Source: a virus. Taken from it: a DNA stretch of 63,491 nt. The position numbers were made by a program, and so were the translations under genes. The stretch's first letter is position 1. Each line of letters begins with the position of its first letter. Below the pieces are notes generated by a model. That model searched no databases. It was not told the origin of the DNA and saw nothing but the letters and a program-made list of their open reading frames with translations. The stretch is taken from positions 1 to 63,491 of IMG/VR virus record IMGVR_UViG_3300046005_001261. One strand, given 5' to 3'. Of this stretch, positions 33,901 through 41,238 are shown piece by piece.

Positions 33901-34640
33901 CTTCATCATTAAATAATGGTACATTGCTAGTAACTCATATTACGGATAATGGTACCACAGGAAAAATGTTTGTAATTGGTAAAGATTTTGTAAGTCAAAG
34001 TTCAGTAGCTGGAACTACCGTAGTTAATAGAGTAATGTTCAAAGATGAAATTACTCCTGCAGGAAGTTCAACTATTAGTAAATATGTTTCTAATAATATT
34101 ATACTTAATCAAGTTTGTGGATATTTAAAAATAAATTTTGCGGCAAATGTACCTGTAGGTTCTGATGTATTTGTATATTATAAAGCTGTAAAATCAAGTG
34201 ATATTGAAGGTTTAAATTGGATTAAAATAGAACCTCCTACACCGGTAATAAAAAATGATTTAGGTGATTTCACATATACAGATTATCATTATAATATAGA
34301 AACTGATAAAATTATTACTGTAGATTCTATTAGTGGTGTTTCTGGAGCAAGTACTATTGTAATACCCACAACTTTAGGTGTTTCAGTTGGTGCTCTAGTA
34401 ACAGGTATTGGTGTAGGTACTACTGCAGTAATTACTAAGATTGATGCAGGTTCAGGTGCAACTGCAGGACAATCTACATTAACCATGTCTGTTGTAAATG
34501 AAAGTACTGTTCAGGGTAGTGTTAATATTCATTCAATTAATGGTCAATTTGATACTGTTACTGTTAAGTTAGTGATGCAATCTACAAATACATGTGCTGT
34601 ACCAACTATTAAAGATTTGAGAATTATTGCTTGCGCATAA
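27945..34640 (+). CDS. Giant DUF4815-type baseplate/tail-fibre protein, 2231 aa
   Basis: The N-terminus (MLDFNTEPYYDDYNEDKKFY, FRPGYPVQARELTQLQTILQ, HGDHMFKQGSMVIPG) is the conserved start of the large DUF4815 proteins of T4-like cyanophages, which follow gp8. The rest is beta-rich with inserted modules: SGTxF...LTI (nt 29755-29945), GSGFLSAPAIS / GSGYTSNPTV (about 29100-29280), a W-Y-PTHIVG module (about 28880-29040) and TSGITAEVV. It likely anchors fibres to the baseplate, comparable in place to T4 gp10. No enzyme motif seen. Confidence 0.75.
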   Translation: MLDFNTEPYYDDYNEDKKFYKILFRPGYPVQARELTQLQTILQTQVKRHGDHMFKQGSMVIPGEFAVDTKYSYIKIDPTYGGVNVNDFIESFIGKQVVGVTSGITAEVVYATAYNNTDPATLFVRYITADTAAASLPFGNAEVISLADETHSVQSISSNATGTGSAAIILRGVYYINGSFVLVDSQTVILDKYSNIPSYRIGLTINETITSEYEDESLLDNAQNSYNYSAPGAHRHSIDLVLTKLSIGSSTDSNFVELCRVINGKIISIKSGTDYAQLEKTLAERTYDESGDYTVVPFGIDVREHRNNDRSSWVSGRLYLLGDIVLNSNKLYTARNTGTSAGATGPTHIVGKVYDGTTTGVQWVYTPKPDYNRGIYDSFGSVISIEVTKQGSGFLSAPAISFSGGNGTGASAVAKINSEGKLIGIDIINQGSGYTSNPTVIITSDSGINAEALSYANFGDESKLAIGMEAGKAYVHGHKIQKPSTEFVDVDKARTYNSVNNAKTPTTVGNYILVTRLLGIPDYKVNTTINIYDQLNGAGTIIGTCKVRGVEWDNGLVYQTSTIYKLFVFDIVMNVGKTLTGYAKSFGISGFVANISPILKRLPGTISGTTTAITGSGTNFLASLRIGDYISSAGQVRRVTAIASNSALTIDSNLSTALSGTPFSILSTDIVEPNNSGLIFPLRNSFIKASSDISYTVFERFAAKTITAGQVTFDTTDTGEFASSASYENYLLSTASAVVPITSITVAGTQVTIYVDSAYNGQIAVLSAAVNKTGATSTRKTKTSTITQTAYTTAAAGQASILNLGYADVFKVLSINMKSGTFAAPSGAYDIDISDRYDFDNGQRETHYDYSRLTLKSSFSPPTAPVQVFFEYFAHGTGDYFTVESYTGVAYNEISSFDGFPLRDAIDFRPAYNGSSWTSTTFLPKRAVDVNIDYDYYLPRLDKIYLNYTGNFVNIKGTPNIPLLQPVSLSTGMELYSLTIAPYTLDTTTNNVIFTKTENKRYTMRDIGKLEKRVENLEYYTALSLLEQETTTLKVTDSSGLDRYQNGFIVDSFNGHGVGNTFSPDYLCAIDQENNQLRPFYTMQNINIIEKNKTEGARTSSSYKMYGDIITLPVVDHVKIAEQTIGSRTELINPFAIFTFLGKMELTPSSDDWFEINRKPDIINNVEGNYNTIKVLAESSGVLGTIWNAWQTQWSGTPVITNTYGGQLAKQAQARGLTGENFSTGGNWSIYAGSYTLTTSTATTKGQSRTGVNTTLVARVDTQLTEDRIVSSAVIPYIRSRNVLIQAKALKPGTRFYPFFENIDISKYCTPSTKLNLGTSVSGIFDHNSNVGGDSSGTKRRINGDTQVCLTKGDIIFVSQRSATSYQTPDSSGCPATAVIVDVEYNPTTGHKSIFVVNIKGTFVSGDTVKGNISLATGTLTATPTAKVLGNSLTTSFNGSVSLLFDIPNTDSVRFRTGKREFKLQDTTTPLGSFDSRGSNMYEANGILQTKEATYTATRNGILVQERLTDNQIITETSERVVTGTGWYDPLAQTFTIKDQPGGCFLTKVDIFFAKKDPSLSVTLQIRDTVNGYPGATILPFSEVTLETDKINLSSTIVSVTGEGTVPIPYPKYDTPTTFTFKSPVYVKNLTDYAIVLVSDSILYRVWISEMGNDIPDSSQTVDKQPYAGVLYKSQNGQSWTPCDTQDMKFTVYRAKFDVTALGTVEFINDVIPTTKITTDSVDAYPFQTTSGSPVVRIWNQDHGMPSGSTVRISGIVNTVKGITAANLNGDRIIANVDSDSYTITAGSNATSSGYAGPSGTTEEWLLSKNIQYDVIQPSFANLNFPETSINYKIRTASGKSVDGSQTPYVLDAASVPCVSNDLNYFYTPRMIVSEVNEANAGLGGIKPLTITAEMKTTKDSLSPIIDTHRVSAILVSNKINKPSESITNIAVIDEVSVFTGTGLTFNTKTSDLVYGHASISSTNATFRDNLKAVAIGSYVTIAGTTSSLNNGTLLVTHITDNGTTGKMFVIGKDFVSQSSVAGTTVVNRVMFKDEITPAGSSTISKYVSNNIILNQVCGYLKINFAANVPVGSDVFVYYKAVKSSDIEGLNWIKIEPPTPVIKNDLGDFTYTDYHYNIETDKIITVDSISGVSGASTIVIPTTLGVSVGALVTGIGVGTTAVITKIDAGSGATAGQSTLTMSVVNESTVQGSVNIHSINGQFDTVTVKLVMQSTNTCAVPTIKDLRIIACA

Positions 34641-34641
34641 T

Positions 34642-34866
34642 ATGAAATATTTAAAAGTAACAGGAAATAGTGATTTAGTACGGGATGTAGAGTCCCGTGC
34701 TATAATTAACACTTCGGATAATGGTTATAATGAATTTATGATTAAAAGAAATTTGCAATTATATCAAAGGGATTTGATTGCACGTCAAAATAATGAAATA
34801 CAGGTATTGAAAAATGATATTAGTGATATAAAACAAATGTTACTAACATTAATAAGTAATAAATAA
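34642..34866 (+). CDS. Small conserved phage protein after the giant gene, 74 aa
   Basis: ATG at 34642 is one base after the upstream stop; an in-frame TTG in the upstream gene is less likely. The protein reads MKYLKVTGNSDLVRDVESRA, IINTSDNGYNEFM and an amphipathic coiled-coil tail NNEIQVLKNDISDIKQMLLT. This NTSD...EY / coiled-coil pattern recurs in aquatic T4-like phages next to baseplate genes. Function unknown; a chaperone or virion linker is possible. Confidence 0.65.
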   Translation: MKYLKVTGNSDLVRDVESRAIINTSDNGYNEFMIKRNLQLYQRDLIARQNNEIQVLKNDISDIKQMLLTLISNK

Positions 34867-34902
34867 GTAAATAAGTAAATATACTGTTAACAGGATAAAT
34901 TA

Positions 34903-36891
34903 ATGGCTGCTATAACTACTCGATCAACCTCTGGAACTGGAGCTACAGTTAAAAACTCAACATTAACTAATACTGAGGTTGATAACAACTTTATTAATTT
35001 AAATGTTGATATACAAACAAGATTATTAAAAACAGGCGGAACAACTTTATATATTGGTAGCCAGGCAAATTCTACAAGATTTCCAAATTCAGTTGCCGTA
35101 TTTTCAGATGTTGCATCCGGTATTCAAAAAAATGAAGCACACAATATTGGATTAGTATCAGAGAAAACCGGAACCTTTTTAGCTAAAACTATTATTACAG
35201 GTTCATCCGGTGGAACTACTATTACACTTAGTGACGTAACAGGAATATACATTGGACAAGTTGTTTCTGCAACTGGGGTAGCTAGTGAAGCTATTATAAC
35301 AAATATTAATACTGGAACAAATGTAATTACATTATCTATTGCTAATGTTGGAACTCCTTCTGGTACTGCTAATATAATAGCATACGGTGTAGGAGCATAT
35401 GGTGTAGGATATACTTCTGGTGGGTGTACAGGTATTGGTATAGTAGGTGAAGCTCATGTAAATATAAGTAGTGCTTCAGGAAAAGCAATTGGAGTTAAAG
35501 GATATTCTAATGATACTCATGCAAGCGGTTCTAATATAGGTTTATATGGTTCTGCCGAGAATGGTCTTACAAATTATAGTTTATATTTAAATAAAGGTAA
35601 TATTTATAGTGAAAGTACTGTAAATAAAATTTGGTATTTGAATTCAAATTTAACTTTTTCAAATGTTGGCGGATCTTACAGTGTAACTATACCTCAATTA
35701 GTATTAGGAACTGAACTAGGTATTGGCCAAGGAGGAACAGGAGCTACTAATTCTCCAGATGCTAGGATAAATTTAGGATTGGTTATAGGTACACATGTAC
35801 AAGCCTATAATGCTAAGTTATCTACTTTGGCCGCATTAACATTTACCGATTCAAGTTTTATTGTAGGTACAGGTACTACTTGGCAAATAGAATCAGGAGC
35901 AACTGCTAGAACTTCTCTTGGATTAGGTTCAATTGCTACACAGAATTCAAATGCTATTTCAATTACCGGCGGATCATTATCCGGTATTACTAGTATTGGT
36001 GTAAGTACTATAACAGCAACAAGTATTTCATTAGTAACTGCATTAACTATAGGTGATGGTGGAACTGGAAGAACTACTATAGGTTCAAATGGACAAGTAT
36101 TAACATCAAATGGAACATCATTAAATTATGTAACTCCATCATATGTTCCAGCACAAAGTGTTACAGGTAAATATTTAAAAACTAATGGTACAACTGCTTC
36201 TTGGGATAGTCTTGATATAAGTTCAACAGATATGATAGGTACTTTGCCAGTTACTAAAGGAGGAACTGGACTAACAACTATTTTAGATAATGGATTAATA
36301 GTTGGTAATGGTGCAAATAGTATAGGTACTATTGCTCCTGGTGTTGCTAAAAGAATATTAAGATCTAATGGAACTGATTGGTATTCTGCGCCAGCAACTG
36401 GAATGGTTGTACAAACAATATCTAATAAAGTAGATACTAAAGCAACTTTTGCATTTGCAACATATAATAATATAGGAACAATTATTTCGAATCTTAATAC
36501 TGCTATAACAACTTCTTATGCATCAAGTAAAATATTAGTTCAATTTAATATTTCTTTTGAAGTCCATCATGATACAGTTTTTAGATTATTTAGACAAATT
36601 GCAGGCGGTGCAGATGTAGAAATTGGAAGAAATACAACAGATACAAACTATTGGTCAGGTATTTGGTTACCTGGATATGATGCTGACAATGATTCGACGG
36701 CAAGAACTAATCATTATATGTTTATGGATAGTCCTAATTGTGCCTCCGGCTTAGCACTTATATATAAATTAATGATACAATCAGGTGGAGTAGGTGCAGG
36801 TACATTCTATTTAAATAGACCAATAAGTAGTGTAGGTCAACGTAATTATGAAGTAGCAACTAGTACAGTTCTTTTACAGGAAATTTATTAA
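34903..36891 (+). CDS. Tail fibre protein, 662 aa
   Basis: Starts MAAITTRSTSGTGATVKNST and LTNTEVDNNFINLN, the adapter-like N-terminus shared with the partial fibre at 1-1088. The body is low in complexity (T/S/G/N) with fibre signatures such as GIGQGGTGATNSPDARINLG and GGTGRTTIGSNGQVLTSNGT. The last 170 residues are different, more globular (TKATFAFATYNNIGTIISNL ... QRNYEVATSTVLLQEIY), and may be the receptor-binding head. The downstream 110-aa gene overlaps by TAATG and may be its assembly partner. Confidence 0.78.
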   Translation: MAAITTRSTSGTGATVKNSTLTNTEVDNNFINLNVDIQTRLLKTGGTTLYIGSQANSTRFPNSVAVFSDVASGIQKNEAHNIGLVSEKTGTFLAKTIITGSSGGTTITLSDVTGIYIGQVVSATGVASEAIITNINTGTNVITLSIANVGTPSGTANIIAYGVGAYGVGYTSGGCTGIGIVGEAHVNISSASGKAIGVKGYSNDTHASGSNIGLYGSAENGLTNYSLYLNKGNIYSESTVNKIWYLNSNLTFSNVGGSYSVTIPQLVLGTELGIGQGGTGATNSPDARINLGLVIGTHVQAYNAKLSTLAALTFTDSSFIVGTGTTWQIESGATARTSLGLGSIATQNSNAISITGGSLSGITSIGVSTITATSISLVTALTIGDGGTGRTTIGSNGQVLTSNGTSLNYVTPSYVPAQSVTGKYLKTNGTTASWDSLDISSTDMIGTLPVTKGGTGLTTILDNGLIVGNGANSIGTIAPGVAKRILRSNGTDWYSAPATGMVVQTISNKVDTKATFAFATYNNIGTIISNLNTAITTSYASSKILVQFNISFEVHHDTVFRLFRQIAGGADVEIGRNTTDTNYWSGIWLPGYDADNDSTARTNHYMFMDSPNCASGLALIYKLMIQSGGVGAGTFYLNRPISSVGQRNYEVATSTVLLQEIY

Positions 36892-37223
36892 TGTTATACA
36901 AACACGATTTAATTGAAGTATTTGATGTTACTCATGTACTTCAAATACTAAGACCAGGTGCAATTTGGTCTATTATTGGAGACCAAACATATGAAAATAT
37001 AGAATGGTCGGATACTACCCAAAAGAAGCCAACTAAAAAGCAAGTCGATGATGAAATTCAACGACTACAAGATGAATATGAATTTAATAAATATAAAAAG
37101 TTAAGAAAAGAAAATTATCCTTCAATTGCAGAACAATTGGATGTTCTTTATAATCAAGGTTTTGATGTTTGGAAAGAAAATATTAAAGCAATAAAAGATT
37201 TGTATCCAAAACCACATATTTAA
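36891..37223 (+). CDS. Fibre-associated small protein with PSIAEQLD motif (XkdW-like)
   Basis: A 110-aa protein with W-rich N-terminal half (LRPGAIWSIIGDQTYENIEW) and a helical end YKKLRKENYPSIAEQLDVLY, NQGFDVWKENIKAIKDLYPK. The YPSIxEQLDxLY segment is common in small proteins encoded right after phage fibres and is known from XkdW-like domains. It is coupled to the fibre stop by TAATG. A fibre assembly or attachment role is inferred from context. Confidence 0.7.
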   Translation: MLYKHDLIEVFDVTHVLQILRPGAIWSIIGDQTYENIEWSDTTQKKPTKKQVDDEIQRLQDEYEFNKYKKLRKENYPSIAEQLDVLYNQGFDVWKENIKAIKDLYPKPHI

Positions 37224-37227
37224 AACT

Positions 37228-37235
37228 TATAAATA
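37228..37235 (+). promoter_or_regulatory. Late promoter TATAAATA, closest to T4 consensus
   Basis: TATAAATA followed by CTATA, matching the extended T4 late element, 28 bases upstream of the gene at 37263. It starts the fibre/adhesin cluster. Confidence 0.75.
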
Positions 37236-37262
37236 CTATATGATAATTACTGAGAACATACG

Positions 37263-37508
37263 ATGAATGAAATAGACTATTCTGATGCAATTGCAAATGC
37301 AAATCCAACTGATGCACCATTAATATACACTGCAAAGGGTAATATACCAGAAGCAGCATTAACATATAAAACTGAATGGATTGTAGAATCTGCATATATT
37401 TTATTTAGTGAAAAATGGTTTTTAGATGAAGAATTAGTAAAATCAAATGCTCACACTTACACAAATAATCCATTTGGACAACTTGGCGTATCACAATCAA
37501 CTTTTTAA
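37263..37508 (+). CDS. Hypothetical virion-cluster protein, 81 aa
   Basis: First gene after the late promoter at 37228. The protein begins MNEIDYSDAIANANPTDAPL, then YTAKGNIPEAALTYKTEWIV, and has a central aromatic helix. I do not recognise the family. It is followed after 18 bases by a conserved structural gene, so a late role near the fibres is likely. The opposite strand has an open frame of similar length, but it lacks a promoter and codon pattern. Confidence 0.6.
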   Translation: MNEIDYSDAIANANPTDAPLIYTAKGNIPEAALTYKTEWIVESAYILFSEKWFLDEELVKSNAHTYTNNPFGQLGVSQSTF

Positions 37509-37526
37509 ATTTAAGGAAATACAAAA

Positions 37527-37982
37527 ATGGCAAATACTGCAGGTTTATGCAATACTTTCAAAACTGACTTAATGAACGGAGTTCATGCATTTTCTATTGC
37601 TACAGGTGGTAAAGCTGCAGCAGATACATTTTATGGTGCATTATACTTAGCAACAGCTACATTATCTTCAGTATCCAGCGCTTATACAACTTCAGGTGAA
37701 GTTTCTGCTACTGGTACTTATGCTGCAGGAGGCTCATCAATTGCAAATGCTTCTGCTCCAGCAAATACTTCAGGCACAACTTATTGGACTCCTTCTGGTT
37801 CAATGACTTGGACAGGCGTAACTATTACTGGTTTTGATACATTGTTGATATATAACTCAACTGTAGCAGGTAAAAATGCTATTGGTGTGTTTACATTCTC
37901 AGCACAAAGTATCACATCAGGTACATTTACTTTAACAATGCCTACAAATAACAGTACTACTGGTTTAATTCGTATTGCTTAA
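37527..37982 (+). CDS. Conserved virion protein of the MANTAGLC...TGLIRIA type
   Basis: A 151-aa beta-rich protein with an AAGGAA site. It starts MANTAGLCNTFKTDLMNGVH and ends TFTLTMPTNNSTTGLIRIA, with YTTSGEVSATGTYAAGGSSI and TSGTTYWTPSGSMTWTGVTI between. This small protein recurs in the tail-fibre clusters of many aquatic phages. It probably forms a fibre-attached or decoration domain. No T4 counterpart is known to me. Confidence 0.7.
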   Translation: MANTAGLCNTFKTDLMNGVHAFSIATGGKAAADTFYGALYLATATLSSVSSAYTTSGEVSATGTYAAGGSSIANASAPANTSGTTYWTPSGSMTWTGVTITGFDTLLIYNSTVAGKNAIGVFTFSAQSITSGTFTLTMPTNNSTTGLIRIA

Positions 37983-38004
37983 TAAATAAAAAAAGAGGAT
38001 TTAA

Positions 38005-38343
38005 ATGGCAACGGTTGCTAATCTATTTGTAGATGCAGGTGCTGATTACATTAACACAATTACTGTAGCAGCATCAAATACTATACCGCTAAATTTGACT
38101 GGTTATACAGTCAGATCACAGATGCGTAAATCGTATAGTACATCTGTTGCCTTTAACTTTAATACTACAATTTATGATGCTGTTGCAGGTAAAGTTCGTA
38201 TCCAATTAACTTCATCTGAATCCGGAGCAATACCTCCTGGAAGATACCTTTATGATATTGAGATAACACAAACAAGTAGTGGAATAAAAACAAGAGTAGT
38301 TGAAGGCATAGCTACAATAACACCACAAATAACCCAAATATAA
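38005..38343 (+). CDS. Fibre-cluster beta-domain protein, 112 aa
   Basis: A small immunoglobulin-like candidate: NTITVAASNTIPLNLTGYTV, RSQMRKSYSTSVAFNFNTTI, GKVRIQLTSSESGAIPPGRY and LYDIEITQTSSGIKTRVVEG. The alternation of short strands with a final IEI...GIATITP is the pattern of BppU-like fibre N-terminal domains in phages. The next gene starts one base after its stop. It probably lies on the baseplate side of a fibre. Confidence 0.65.
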   Translation: MATVANLFVDAGADYINTITVAASNTIPLNLTGYTVRSQMRKSYSTSVAFNFNTTIYDAVAGKVRIQLTSSESGAIPPGRYLYDIEITQTSSGIKTRVVEGIATITPQITQI

Positions 38344-38344
38344 T

Positions 38345-38587
38345 ATGGCAGATATTATAGCAATAGTAGACCAAAACTATTTAACTGCATCGGTTGGATA
38401 TGATACGGGACCATACGTTTCGACTAATTTATCAAATCCTGCAATACTTGGTTCTATATCTGATATAGGTAATGTAGATACCTCGATTATACAAAACGGT
38501 TCAGTGCTTGTGTTTAATTCTATTACAAATAAATGGACATCCACCATACATCTTGATTTACAAGATATGGAAGCTGGCGAATTTTAA
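38345..38587 (+). CDS. Small fibre-cluster protein, 80 aa
   Basis: The protein starts MADIIAIVDQNYLTASVGYD and ends TSTIHLDLQDMEAGEF, with the segment NGSVLVFNSITNKWTSTIHL. That VL.(Y/F)N..T..W.....L pattern is found in phage fibre N-terminal pieces. It is placed between the beta-domain protein and the 859-aa fibre in one late operon. It may be a short fibre connector. Confidence 0.6.
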   Translation: MADIIAIVDQNYLTASVGYDTGPYVSTNLSNPAILGSISDIGNVDTSIIQNGSVLVFNSITNKWTSTIHLDLQDMEAGEF

Positions 38588-38603
38588 CGGAGATAACTAA
38601 AAA

Positions 38604-41183
38604 ATGGCATCAACCATAAGAATTAAAAGAAGTACAGTCAGCGGGAATCCAAGTGCTCTTGCCGCAGGCGAAATGGCTTATTCAGCATTAACCGATAATG
38701 GTAGTAATGGCGGCGATAGACTTTATATTGGTATAGGTACAGAAACAGCAGGAAATGCTACAAACCATTATGTCATAGGTGGTAAATATTTTACCGACAT
38801 GCTGGATCAATCTCCTGGAACTCTTACTGCATCATCTGCTATAGTTATTGATTCTAATAGTAAAATCAATAATATTAATGTAGGTAATATTACCCTTACA
38901 GGTTCTACTAATACTATTAGTTCGACAGATACTAATGGTAATATTGTTATCACACCTAATGGTACTGGTAAAACTATTATCACTAATCCATATATTGGTG
39001 ATAATGCAACTCCATTATCTGAGTATATTTACGATACTGTTGGAGGAGCAATTACTGCTGGGACTGGGGTTACTATTACTAATAGTGACATTGGTAATAC
39101 ATCCACAATTTCTATTACAAATACTACTGTAAGTGCTAATACATATGGTTCTGCTACTGCAGTTCCTATAATTACTGTTAATGCTCAAGGACAACTTACA
39201 GCTGTAACTACTGCTGCTGTAGCATCTAATTTAAATATTTCCGGTGATACTGGAACAGATGCTGTTTCTTTATCAACAGATACACTAATATTTATTGGAG
39301 GCAATGGACTTACTTCTGCGATAACAAATAATACTGTTACATTAAATATTGATACTACTGTAGTTACCTTAGCAGACACTCAAACACTACAAAATAAAAC
39401 ACTAACACTACCAACTATTGGTAGTACCGGTGCTAAGTTTAATGGTTCATCTTCAGGTACTATTACTGTTTTAGCTACAGCAACTGCCGGTGTTAATTCA
39501 TTAACATTACCTGCAGCTACTGATACCTTAGTAGGTAAGGCGACAACAGATACATTTACAAATAAAACCTTTAATACTGCCGGTACAGGTAATAGTTTTA
39601 GTATTAATAGTAATGCAATTACTGCATATACTGGTACTGGTGCGACAGTTGTATTAGCAACTACACCTAGTATTTCAGGTGGTATTAATTTTACCGGCAG
39701 TATTAGTGGACAAACTACTTTAACAACAAATGGTGCTACTTCAGGTATATTAACATTACCTGCTGCTACAGATACATTAGTTGGTAAAGCAACAACAGAT
39801 ATATTTACAAATAAATCAATTAGTGGTTCTACAAATACATTTACTAATATTGGTAATAGTGCACTTGTTAATACCTCAGTTACCTTTGGTTCTACAACTG
39901 TTGCCTTAGGTGCGGTCTCTACAACACTTATTGGATTAACAGAATTAGCTATTGATAATATTAATATTAATGGTAATACTATATCATCTACTAATACTAA
40001 TGGTAATATTTCATTAGATCCAAATGGTACAGGTACAGTTGATGTTAATGGAGCAAGAATTACAAATCTTGCAACTCCAACTACTGGAAACGACGCAGTA
40101 ACAAGAGATTATGTTGATAATAAAATAACCGGTTTAACCTGGAAACAAGCAGCACACTTATTAGCAATTGGAAATGTGCCTTTGACTGGCACAATTGCTA
40201 ATATGACAGCATTGAATATTGATGGTCATGGAGCAATAGGAGGTAATTATAGATTACTATTGCTAGGACAAATTACACCATCCGATAATGGTATTTACGA
40301 TTATGTTGAAAGTGGCGCTAATTATACATTAACAAGATCTGCCGATGCTAGTGTATATAGTGAATTGCTTGGTGCATCTATATTCATTCAAGAAGGTACA
40401 GTATATGCAAAAACAGGTTGGGTACAATCAAATTCTTATTTAACAAGTTTTAGTGGCCAATCTTGGGTACAATTCTCTGGCGCAGGAGCATATACTGCAG
40501 GTGATGGTTTAGGTCAAACTGGTACAACATTCTTTGTACAAGCTTCTGCTACTGGCGGCATAGAAGTTGCTGCTGATTATCTACAATTAAAATCAACTGT
40601 TGCTGGAGCTGGTTTAACATTAACTTCCGGTGTTCTTGATGTAGTTGGTACTGCAAGTAGAATCACAAGTAATGCTAATAGTATAGATATTGCTTCTACT
40701 TATGTAGGTCAATCTTCTATTACTACATTAGGTACTATTACAACAGGTGTTTGGTCAGGAACAGTAATAGCTTCTGCTAAAGGTGGAACGGGAGTATCTA
40801 ATTCAAGTACAATTACACTAGGTGGAAATATTTCCACCGCTGGAGCATTTAGTACTAGTGGTGCCTTTGCTATTACTCTTACAGCGACTGCTATAACTTC
40901 TGTTACATTACCTATAACTGGAACTTTATCAACTCTTGCGGGTTCTGAGGCATTAAGTAATAAAACAATTACTGCTTCATCTTTTAGTGGTACTACAGTT
41001 GCTGCTTCAGGTAATATAACATTTACTTCTGTTACCGATGCTTCTGCCCTTGGAACTGCTCCAGTTGTATTAAGTGGTGGTTTATCTGTTGCTAAAGCAA
41101 TATATGTTGGTACTAATATTACCGGAGCAGGTAATGGTACATCTACTTTAGATGGATTTAATATCGACGGCGGTACATACTAA
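38604..41183 (+). CDS. Long tail fibre protein, 859 aa
   Basis: Starts MASTIRIKRSTVSGNPSALA with AAGEMAYSALTDNGSNGGDR and LYIG, the typical fibre-base start of T4-like aquatic phages. Repeated units FNGSSSGTITVLATATAGVN, LTLPAATDTLVGKATTDTF and TNKT occur. A ITNLATPTTGNDAVTRDYVD block and the following GLTWKQAAHLLA ... TPSDNGIYDYVESGANYTLT domain are found in long fibres. It ends ITGAGNGTSTLDGFNIDGGT without an S74 domain. A terminator follows at 41193. Confidence 0.8.
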   Translation: MASTIRIKRSTVSGNPSALAAGEMAYSALTDNGSNGGDRLYIGIGTETAGNATNHYVIGGKYFTDMLDQSPGTLTASSAIVIDSNSKINNINVGNITLTGSTNTISSTDTNGNIVITPNGTGKTIITNPYIGDNATPLSEYIYDTVGGAITAGTGVTITNSDIGNTSTISITNTTVSANTYGSATAVPIITVNAQGQLTAVTTAAVASNLNISGDTGTDAVSLSTDTLIFIGGNGLTSAITNNTVTLNIDTTVVTLADTQTLQNKTLTLPTIGSTGAKFNGSSSGTITVLATATAGVNSLTLPAATDTLVGKATTDTFTNKTFNTAGTGNSFSINSNAITAYTGTGATVVLATTPSISGGINFTGSISGQTTLTTNGATSGILTLPAATDTLVGKATTDIFTNKSISGSTNTFTNIGNSALVNTSVTFGSTTVALGAVSTTLIGLTELAIDNININGNTISSTNTNGNISLDPNGTGTVDVNGARITNLATPTTGNDAVTRDYVDNKITGLTWKQAAHLLAIGNVPLTGTIANMTALNIDGHGAIGGNYRLLLLGQITPSDNGIYDYVESGANYTLTRSADASVYSELLGASIFIQEGTVYAKTGWVQSNSYLTSFSGQSWVQFSGAGAYTAGDGLGQTGTTFFVQASATGGIEVAADYLQLKSTVAGAGLTLTSGVLDVVGTASRITSNANSIDIASTYVGQSSITTLGTITTGVWSGTVIASAKGGTGVSNSSTITLGGNISTAGAFSTSGAFAITLTATAITSVTLPITGTLSTLAGSEALSNKTITASSFSGTTVAASGNITFTSVTDASALGTAPVVLSGGLSVAKAIYVGTNITGAGNGTSTLDGFNIDGGTY

Positions 41184-41192
41184 TAGTATTCA

Positions 41193-41216
41193 GGGGAGTT
41201 ATTACTCCCCCTTTTA
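41193..41216 (+). terminator. Intrinsic terminator after the 859-aa fibre
   Basis: GGGGAGT and ACTCCCC pair around TATT, followed by CTTTTATT. It separates the fibre from the next adhesin gene at 41239. Confidence 0.8.
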
Positions 41217-41238
41217 TTAATCCTTTTTAGGAATCACA

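Noticed and set aside
34861-34902. TAAATAAG direct repeats before the fibre at 34903 as an origin or iteron
   Set aside because: Only about three short copies overlapping a stop codon; more likely AT-rich late promoter-like sequence.
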